Source of the DNA: DATCYX01 sp963714425
GTDB lineage: Bacteria; Chloroflexota; Anaerolineae; Anaerolineales; UBA4823
Length of the DNA stretch: 64,000 bases
Reading direction: 5' to 3'
Assembly (NCBI GenBank): GCA_963714425.1
Contig: CAVQOI010000008.1
Coordinates: forward strand, 1-64,000
Shown: one piece after another, positions 58,506 to 64,000 of the stretch
How the letters are laid out: each line of letters starts with the position of its first letter
Position numbering within the stretch: position 1 is the first letter of the stretch
Translations under genes and position numbers: made by a program
Notes under the pieces: model-generated
The model's input: the letters and a program-made list of their open reading frames with translations, nothing else
Database searches by the model: none
Told to the model about the DNA's origin: nothing

Positions 58506-59021
58506 ATGGGGCTGCGATTCGCAATCCTGACAGTGTCTGACCGTTCAGCCCGCGCTGAACGCCCTGACGCATCGGGTCCAGCCTTGGAGACAGCCATTAT
58601 CTCTCAAGGATGGAGTGTCCAGGACAGAAAGATTGTTCCAGACGAGCGGATCGCCATTATTAAGGCATTGGTTGAATGGGTAGATGGTAAGGAAATGGAT
58701 ATCATTCTGACGACTGGGGGCACTGGCTTCAGCCCTAGGGATATCACCCCAGAGGCAACCCTTGAAGTCATCGACCGCCAAGCACCGGGAATTGCCGAGG
58801 CCATGCGTTCTGCCAGTATGAAAGTCACGCCGCACGCAATGCTCTCACGCGCAGTTGCAGGCCTGCGCGGGCAAACCCTGATTATTAATTTACCTGGAAG
58901 TCCGAAGGGGGCTATTGAGAATTTTGAAGTGCTATTGCCTGTTTTACAGCATGCGATCCATTTGTTAAGAGAATATCCTGATGCAGAGGCAGGGCATCCA
59001 TTACCGGGCAACCCTAGGTAA
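58506..59021 (+). CDS. Molybdopterin adenylyltransferase-like protein (MogA/MoaB)
   Basis: A 171-residue MoCF-domain protein. FAILTVSDRSARAERPDASG opens it. LTTGGTGFSPRDITPEAT is the family signature, and LIINLPGSPKGAIENFEVLL is the second binding loop. MogA adenylates molybdopterin before metal insertion, and MoaB-like forms act the same way in organisms without MogA. No other molybdenum gene is near, though a MOSC protein lies at 26008. It ends directly against the minus-strand peptidase gene (TAATCA). Confidence 0.9.
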   Translation: MGLRFAILTVSDRSARAERPDASGPALETAIISQGWSVQDRKIVPDERIAIIKALVEWVDGKEMDIILTTGGTGFSPRDITPEATLEVIDRQAPGIAEAMRSASMKVTPHAMLSRAVAGLRGQTLIINLPGSPKGAIENFEVLLPVLQHAIHLLREYPDAEAGHPLPGNPR

Positions 59022-60449
59022 TCAAGGGTAGGCTTTCTCCAGCCAGTCTAGCGGATCAACTTGCACGCCTCCCACCCATACTTCCCAATGCAGGTGTGGA
59101 CCTTCAACGCGCCCTGTCCCACCCACCAGGCCGATCAGGTCGCCTGTCTTCACTTGGTCACCCACCTTGACGAGGATTTCCGACTGGTGCATGTATCCGG
59201 TATATACGCCCCAACCATGATCGATCATTGTGGCATTGCCACGAACAGTTAACGGTCCGGAGAATACTACCACGCCCGGTGCAGGTGCATAGATTTCAGT
59301 ACCTGTGCCTCCAGCGATATCCAGTCCGGTGTGGAAGAAAGAATATGGGCTGCCATTATAGGAGCGACGGTTCCCATAGCGTGATGTCCAGCATTCACCG
59401 CTCTCAACACAATAGTCTTGTTCCAGTGGGGAGGGGATGCTGAAGATGCCCTGCCATCTCCGCTGCGGCGTGGCAGGCACGGCGAGCGCAGTCCAGGCTG
59501 CATCTTCAGGACGGGTCACTGCCGGGTCAATCGTCGATGGATCGACAGTCAAAGGCTGGTCGAAGGGATAATCGACCGGCACAACGCCCACCTCCTGCGA
59601 GAATGCAAAGGGGTTCTGTGTAGATAGCACCCCATGCAGGGTAAGTGGGTAGAAACCCGGCTCTGCCAGGGCGTATACGCCGAATAAGGCTATATAACCA
59701 TCCTGGCCGTCCGGGAAGAAATTCAGTTGCCGGTCCATAAATTCGCCTTCAAAGGATTGCCCTGCGGGAGCCTGGATCTTGATAACGCCCGTCTTGCCTT
59801 GCCCTAAAGGTAGCGGGCTGACCTCGATCGCAAGAATCTCCTGCGGAAGCCCACCCGGACCGACGTCTTCCTTGCCTGGAATCTGCAACACCTCGCCAGG
59901 CAGGGCGCTCCACACATAGCTGAGGCTATTGGAGAATAGAATAGTCCAAGGGTTTGCACCATGTAGTACTGCTAGCTCAAGCAGAGACATGCCGGTTGCT
60001 ACCGACGTGCGCATATAGGAAGTGGCTGGTTCGGTTTGCTGCGGGACGACCAGGTTCGCCCCGGCATAAAGCTCTGCCGGGCTTGTCAGGTGATTCAGAC
60101 GGGTAAGCTGGGTGGGTGAGACCTGGTACCGGCGGCTCAGGCTGTCAAGAGTCTCTCCAAAGGGCACGGTCACTGTTGTCAGAGTGCCGCGGATGCCCTG
60201 CAATCCTGGTATGACAAGCTGCGCCCCCTCAGATAGCAGGTTTGGGTTGCTAATGCTGTTCGTTTCGCTCAACGCTTCGATTGAGACTCCGAAGCGGCGG
60301 GCAATCTCCCCCAATGTATCCCCGGCTTGAACGATGTATATTGGACCATCTGCCACATCCTGTTGCGCGATGACTGGTTGCGTGACCAAGACGAGGCAGG
60401 CAAGCAGAAGCAGATTAATCCAGCGAAACCTGATCAAATGAGACTTCAT
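59022..60449 (-). CDS. LysM-containing M23 peptidoglycan endopeptidase
   Basis: About 475 residues, secreted. A signal peptide, with INLLLLACLVLVTQPVIAQ, starts it. Two clear LysM repeats follow, YIVQAGDTLGEIARRFGVS and VTVPFGETLDSLSRRYQVS, and a third, more degenerate one near ATGMSLLELAVLHGANPWTI. A central beta region of about 200 residues has no known family. The M23 domain carries the zinc ligands in HTGLDIAGG (H and D) and GPHLHWEVWVGG (HxH). It should cut peptide bridges in cell wall. The ATG at 60449 follows the upstream gene's frame; the overlap with DUF192 is 35 bp. It converges on the mog-like gene with zero gap. Confidence 0.93.
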   Translation of the reverse strand: MKSHLIRFRWINLLLLACLVLVTQPVIAQQDVADGPIYIVQAGDTLGEIARRFGVSIEALSETNSISNPNLLSEGAQLVIPGLQGIRGTLTTVTVPFGETLDSLSRRYQVSPTQLTRLNHLTSPAELYAGANLVVPQQTEPATSYMRTSVATGMSLLELAVLHGANPWTILFSNSLSYVWSALPGEVLQIPGKEDVGPGGLPQEILAIEVSPLPLGQGKTGVIKIQAPAGQSFEGEFMDRQLNFFPDGQDGYIALFGVYALAEPGFYPLTLHGVLSTQNPFAFSQEVGVVPVDYPFDQPLTVDPSTIDPAVTRPEDAAWTALAVPATPQRRWQGIFSIPSPLEQDYCVESGECWTSRYGNRRSYNGSPYSFFHTGLDIAGGTGTEIYAPAPGVVVFSGPLTVRGNATMIDHGWGVYTGYMHQSEILVKVGDQVKTGDLIGLVGGTGRVEGPHLHWEVWVGGVQVDPLDWLEKAYP

Positions 60450-60792
60450 CTCCGGTTTGGAATGCATCCAACTTCTCGGGCGGTAGTTCCAGTGTGTAAC
60501 GGGCAGGCATTTTAGGGGCATAATAGGGTCGCCAACTGCGCGCCAGGCACAAGTCTACCACAAGGTTGCTGTCGTTGATCCACACGATCGCCAGATCGGT
60601 CCACACACCCAGCATATGGATCGCTGCATCCAGGCGGCTTTCACGCTGCAGTACAAACAATAAAGCCTCACCTGAAGATAACCTTCTCCGGAATGTAAAA
60701 CCCCGCAACCGGCAAAAGAAGGTGTGGCAATAGCCTGCCCGGATTGGCGGCTCTTCGGGGCGGCTAAGGTTTTTGATTTGGATGAAATCCAT
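60415..60792 (-). CDS. DUF192-family protein
   Basis: A 125-residue protein of DUF192 with FFCRLRGFTFRRRLSSGEAL, DAAIHMLGVWTDLAIVWIN and PARYTLELPPEKLDAFQTGD in the usual order. The family is small, often secreted and of unknown function; no signal peptide is visible here. It overlaps the LysM-M23 gene by 35 bp and is its likely co-transcript. Confidence 0.83.
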   Translation of the reverse strand: MDFIQIKNLSRPEEPPIRAGYCHTFFCRLRGFTFRRRLSSGEALLFVLQRESRLDAAIHMLGVWTDLAIVWINDSNLVVDLCLARSWRPYYAPKMPARYTLELPPEKLDAFQTGDEVSFDQVSLD

Positions 60793-60866
60793 AGAAATAC
60801 AACGGCCTGCAGGCGAGCATATCGCCCACAGACCCAGTCACAGATTATAATGAAATTGAATAGCGC

Positions 60867-61244
60867 TCAGGCGAGTACCCGTTCCACACTTTCTACCAGG
60901 TCGTGTGGGCTGAACGGTTTTGATATGTAGGCATTTACTTTAGCAATATGGAGTCCGAGCACTTTGTCGATGCTCTGTGCTTTGGCAGTGATGACGATTA
61001 CGGGAATCTCGCGGGTGGTCTCTTCGGCTCGGATTTGTTGGTAGACATCCCAGCCGTCCATATCGGGCATCATTAAGTCCAGGAGCACCAGATCTGGGCG
61101 CATCTGGCGTACCATATCAAGACCTTCGCGCCCACCATTTGCACCGACCACTTCGAACCCTTTGCGGCTCAGTATCAGGCGGACGAGATCGATCATCTCC
61201 TGTTCATCTTCAATGTACACGACTTGTTTGGGCTTTTCTTCCAT
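60867..61244 (-). CDS. Single-domain response regulator
   Basis: A 125-residue receiver with no output domain. KQVVYIEDEQEMIDLVRLIL provides the acidic pocket. D56 in LVLLDLMMPDMDGWDVY is the phosphoacceptor. T87 in VIVITAKAQ and K109 in ISKPFSPHDL complete the site. GAAGGG lies 4 bases before the ATG at 61244. No kinase or output gene is adjacent; it could serve the large orphan kinases. It is separate from the other receiver at 55946. Confidence 0.92.
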   Translation of the reverse strand: MEEKPKQVVYIEDEQEMIDLVRLILSRKGFEVVGANGGREGLDMVRQMRPDLVLLDLMMPDMDGWDVYQQIRAEETTREIPVIVITAKAQSIDKVLGLHIAKVNAYISKPFSPHDLVESVERVLA

Positions 61245-61351
61245 AGACCCTTCCGTCGTCCAGAGCGTTGTAATAAGTTTACCACAGGACATAGGTTATT
61301 ATTATGCACTTCATATAGGTAATTAGGCATATCTCGTTAGATGGAGAGAAT

Positions 61352-62146
61352 ATGAAAAACCTTGTAGTAATTGTAACCGGTGCATCCTCGGGAATTGGGG
61401 AGGCAACCGCGCGGCAGCTTGCCAAGCATGGCTGTCGACTGATCTTAGCAGCTCGCAGGCTAGACCGCTTGAATAAGATTGCAGAGGAAATCAAAGCACG
61501 AGGCGGCATTGCTCTGCCGGTGGAGACGGACCTAACGGAGATAGCTCAAATCCATCGAATGGTGGATGCGGGGTTAACAGAATTTGGACAAATTGACGTT
61601 CTCTTCAACAACGCAGGAATTGGGCGTTTGAATTGGCTGGAGGAGCTGGATCCGATTAAAGATATCGAGAATCAAGTTAAGGTCAATTTACTTGGCGCTG
61701 TTCAGACCACGCGGGCTGTATTACCGTCTATGGTCACGCGGCAGCGCGGCCACATTATCAATATGGCATCCATGAGTGGATTTGTTGGAACACCGACCTA
61801 CACAATTTATGCGGCCAGTAAATTTGGAATGCGCGGCTTCTCAGAGGCATTACGCCGTGAAGTGGGAGGATTGGGCATAGATGTCTCGGTGATCTATCCC
61901 GGTGGTGTAAATACAGATTTTTCCGAGCATGTTGGCTATCACAGGCGGACTGGGATTGCGACCCCTTCCTGGCTACGCTTGAGTGTGCAGGATGTGGCAC
62001 AGGCAGTGTGGGATATTATCCGCCGGCCGAAAAAGACGGTGATTATTCCACCATTGATGAGACCGGTGATGTGGCTGAATTTTGCTTTTCCGGGGATCGT
62101 CGATAGATTAATCGAATGGCGATTCACCCGCCGCGAGCGGGGATGA
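61352..62146 (+). CDS. Short-chain dehydrogenase/reductase
   Basis: A 264-residue NAD(P)-dependent oxidoreductase of the classical SDR type. The cofactor motif is VTGASSGIGEATARQLAKHG. NNAGIG is present, and the active-site pattern is S in MASMSGF and YTIYAASKFGMRG with Tyr and Lys. A C-terminal hydrophobic segment, PVMWLNFAFPGIVDRLIEW, may associate with membrane. GGAGAG lies upstream of the ATG. The substrate is unknown. It stands alone between a minus-strand regulator and a minus-strand gene. Confidence 0.92.
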   Translation: MKNLVVIVTGASSGIGEATARQLAKHGCRLILAARRLDRLNKIAEEIKARGGIALPVETDLTEIAQIHRMVDAGLTEFGQIDVLFNNAGIGRLNWLEELDPIKDIENQVKVNLLGAVQTTRAVLPSMVTRQRGHIINMASMSGFVGTPTYTIYAASKFGMRGFSEALRREVGGLGIDVSVIYPGGVNTDFSEHVGYHRRTGIATPSWLRLSVQDVAQAVWDIIRRPKKTVIIPPLMRPVMWLNFAFPGIVDRLIEWRFTRRERG

Positions 62147-62193
62147 AGGGCTTCTCGTCGATTATTTGTTGGTACTGTTCAGATGGGATTGGG

Positions 62194-62655
62194 TTATTCT
62201 TCGATCACCTCTTTATCAGAAGCGAGCAAAGTAATCCCGTTGCGCACCTGGTTAGTAAATCGTTCGAGCTCAATTTCTAACCTGCGCAGAGTATCCAGGG
62301 CATAATCGTCTACTTCACCCCTGGCGGCTTCCCTCTCCATTTGTGCCTGGGCGAGCACCTCTCGGGCGCGGGATTGAGCTTCCTGAACGATTGCATCTCT
62401 CTCGAGCAGCTGATCTTGCTTCTCGCGAGCGATAGAGATCGTACGATTCGCTTCCTCTTGTGCCTGAGCCAGTATTCGATCGCGCTGGGTGAGCACTTGC
62501 TGGGCTTTTTTAATCTCATCAGGGATGGCTACCCGCATCTGATCGATCAGATCCAGCATGCGGTCCTCGTCCACAATGACATTGTGTGTAAACCAGATTG
62601 GGCGGCTTTGGTTGAATAATTCTTCGAGTTGGTCAATCAGGTGCAGGATGTCCAC
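62194..62655 (-). CDS. Coiled-coil protein downstream of coaD
   Basis: A 153-residue, largely helical protein that resembles DivIVA- or ATP-synthase-b-type coiled coils but is not assigned. An N-terminal segment HLIDQLEELFNQSRPIWFTH is followed by an uninterrupted heptad-rich stretch with QQVLTQRDRILAQAQEEANR and AREVLAQAQMEREAARGEVD. A GTG start with GGGGAGGAAG upstream. It follows coaD by 88 bp on the same strand and is probably part of its unit. Confidence 0.78.
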   Translation of the reverse strand: MDILHLIDQLEELFNQSRPIWFTHNVIVDEDRMLDLIDQMRVAIPDEIKKAQQVLTQRDRILAQAQEEANRTISIAREKQDQLLERDAIVQEAQSRAREVLAQAQMEREAARGEVDDYALDTLRRLEIELERFTNQVRNGITLLASDKEVIEE

Positions 62656-62743
62656 GGGCTTCCTCCCCGTTAGTCAATATTTATGAATAGATTACACGCG
62701 AATTCGATATTCGTCAATAATACGTGCAAGGTCGGTGCCAAAC

Positions 62744-63268
62744 TCAGTCTCTCAATGATGTGGTGGGCACTAATTGCTGCCCCTCGCCGAGTTCATAAAA
62801 ACGGGACTTTAGGGCTGCCTCAACATGTGGGGGTACCATGCTGCTCACATCGCCTCCCAGGGATGCTATCTCGCGGACTGTGGAGGAGGATAAAAAGGTG
62901 TGTTCTTCTGCTGTGATGAGTGCAACCAGCTCGATCTCTGGTGCCAGGCGGTGGTTCGCAAGCGCCATGCGAAATTCGTACTCGAAATCAGAGAATACTC
63001 GTAGACCCCGGACAATTACATTGGCTTGGATGGCACGGCAATATTCCACAGTCAAGCCGCTATAGCCCATCACGCTGATCTTTGGATTATCACGAAACGA
63101 TTGGGTAACCAGGTCGATGCGCTGTTCAGGTGGAAAAAGCAGCGATTTTAACGGGCGATCGTAAACTGCAACCACCAATTCGTCAAAAAGTTGCGTGGCG
63201 CGATACACGATATCTATGTGGCCTAAGTGAATTGGGTCAAAAGTCCCTGGAAATACTGCGCGTACCAT
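62744..63268 (-). CDS. coaD: Phosphopantetheine adenylyltransferase
   Basis: Transfers AMP to 4'-phosphopantetheine to make dephospho-CoA. PGTFDPIHLGHIDIV is the nucleotidyltransferase loop, with HxGH. SGLTVEYCRAIQANVIVRGL is the pantetheine region, with the RGLRVFSDFEYE block. SSSTVRE near residue 128 ends the nucleotide site. At 174 residues it is slightly long with a C-terminal extension. It begins directly after the recG stop codon; the two are translationally linked. Confidence 0.96.
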   Translation of the reverse strand: MVRAVFPGTFDPIHLGHIDIVYRATQLFDELVVAVYDRPLKSLLFPPEQRIDLVTQSFRDNPKISVMGYSGLTVEYCRAIQANVIVRGLRVFSDFEYEFRMALANHRLAPEIELVALITAEEHTFLSSSTVREIASLGGDVSSMVPPHVEAALKSRFYELGEGQQLVPTTSLRD

Positions 63269-64000
63269 TCAGCTAATATCCCCTTTCCCACCGCTCCAGA
63301 AGCGATCCAGCGCAGTGGCTAAAAGTTGATGTCCTGGAAGCTCCAGGTTTGGGTCCTCATCGTAAACAGCCAACGCCTGGCGCCGGGCTTTCTCAATAAT
63401 ATGGATATCGGTCAAGCTGGCAAGCTGCAGCTCAGAATATCCAGATTGGCGTGTGCCCAGGAAATCACCGGGTCCGCGCTGCTCGAGATCGCGTTCTGCC
63501 AGGATAAACCCATCGTTGGTTTGGGTCATAATTTGCAGGCGTTCGTTTTCCGTATCATCGGCAGACCCTGGTACAAGCAAGCAATATGCCTTATCACCAC
63601 CGCGTCCAACACGCCCTCGAAATTGGTGCAGCTGCGCCAGACCGAACCTCTCGGCTCCTTCGATTAGCATTACCGTCGCATTGGGCACATCCACACCCAC
63701 TTCGACAACAGATGTGGACACCAGGATTTGATACTCGCCGGCATGAAATTTTGCCATTACTTCTTCTTTTTCGTTCGGGCTCATCCTCCCGTGGAGTAAT
63801 CCTAGTGAATAGTTGGGGAAGACTTCTGCCTTGAGACGTGCGTGTTCTTCGACAGCTGCTTTGCTGTCGCTCTGGTCGCTCTCTTCAACCAACGGATAGA
63901 CGATAAATGCTTGCCGACCAGCGTCAAGCTGGCTGCAGATCAGCCGGTAGGCGCGCTCTCGCTCCCTTGGAGTGATGACGAAGGTCTCGACTGGGAGGCG
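63269..64000 (-). CDS. recG: ATP-dependent DNA helicase RecG, C-terminal part (5' end beyond the window)
   Basis: The final 243 residues of a Superfamily 2 helicase that remodels stalled forks. It includes LPVETFVITPRERERAYRLI, HGRMSPNEKEEVMAKFHAGE, ILVSTSVVEVGVDVPNATVM (motif V), QLHQFRGRVGRGGDKAYCLL (motif VI) and the C-terminal GPGDFLGTRQSGYSEL of RecG. The open frame runs to the edge of the window at 64000, so the N-terminal wedge and first helicase motifs are outside. It is followed immediately by coaD. Confidence 0.95.
   Translation of the reverse strand, partial: RLPVETFVITPRERERAYRLICSQLDAGRQAFIVYPLVEESDQSDSKAAVEEHARLKAEVFPNYSLGLLHGRMSPNEKEEVMAKFHAGEYQILVSTSVVEVGVDVPNATVMLIEGAERFGLAQLHQFRGRVGRGGDKAYCLLVPGSADDTENERLQIMTQTNDGFILAERDLEQRGPGDFLGTRQSGYSELQLASLTDIHIIEKARRQALAVYDEDPNLELPGHQLLATALDRFWSGGKGDIS

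Noticed and set aside
1..64000. CRISPR arrays, prophage or integrative element
   Set aside because: No regularly spaced repeats, no phage structural or integrase genes and no tRNA-flanking direct repeats were seen. The only mobile element is the IS at the left edge.

Overview
The window looks like chromosome from a bacterium of the phylum Chloroflexota, probably class Anaerolineae. This placement is an inference from gene content and protein style, not from a database match. The indicators are a MutL/GlmL-like ATPase in a cluster of lineage-type membrane proteins, a single-chain pyruvate:ferredoxin oxidoreductase, a long-form formate-tetrahydrofolate ligase, bacterial Elp3, GAF-rich histidine kinases and LysM envelope proteins. 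The metabolic genes (nifJ, fhs, Lut-type proteins) suggest an anaerobe or facultative anaerobe. Coding is dense, and I saw no CRISPR array, rRNA or prophage.

Layout. 1-1635: one complete IS1202/ISNCY-type insertion sequence with doubled ends and a 16-bp target duplication. 1639-11376: sensor kinase plus hydrolase, rdgB, yceD-like gene plus primary-type sigma factor, metG behind a structured leader with a terminator, pncC, uvrC and a 41-residue membrane protein. 11396-25969: a 1371-residue hybrid kinase, fhs, a UspA/chromate-transporter pair, elp3 broken by one base, a methyltransferase, a phosphoesterase, a DUF4349 lipoprotein, an ArsR/YCII pair, a C39-LysM protein and rsmG. 26008-31564: def-recF-MOSC, a cyclic-nucleotide-sensing membrane protein and a phosphohexomutase. 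31565-39645: a leftward run of about ten genes for membrane proteins, a zinc-ribbon protein carrying repeated P-D/E-W-L motifs, a MutL-like ASKHA ATPase and a barrel-type partner. This is my best candidate for an undescribed system. 39904-49177: rightward nifJ, dihydroorotate-dehydrogenase-like gene, lutA, fused lutB-lutC, thioesterase and acyl-CoA dehydrogenase. 49178-64000: lepB, two hypothetical genes, tRNA-Arg(TCT), a stress operon (tpx, hsp20, lon, response regulator, PHP-AlbA protein, acetyltransferase, mog-like), a LysM-M23 endopeptidase, a response regulator, a short-chain dehydrogenase, coaD and the 3' part of recG.

Four window-wide patterns stand out. First, many first-in-unit genes have a -10 hexamer only 6-8 bases before the start codon, which implies leaderless mRNAs. 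Second, three convergent gene pairs have stop codons that abut exactly. Third, at least three conserved genes, and possibly two more pairs, are broken by a single base. Fourth, several units combine sensing or ATPase domains with membrane proteins of unknown function.
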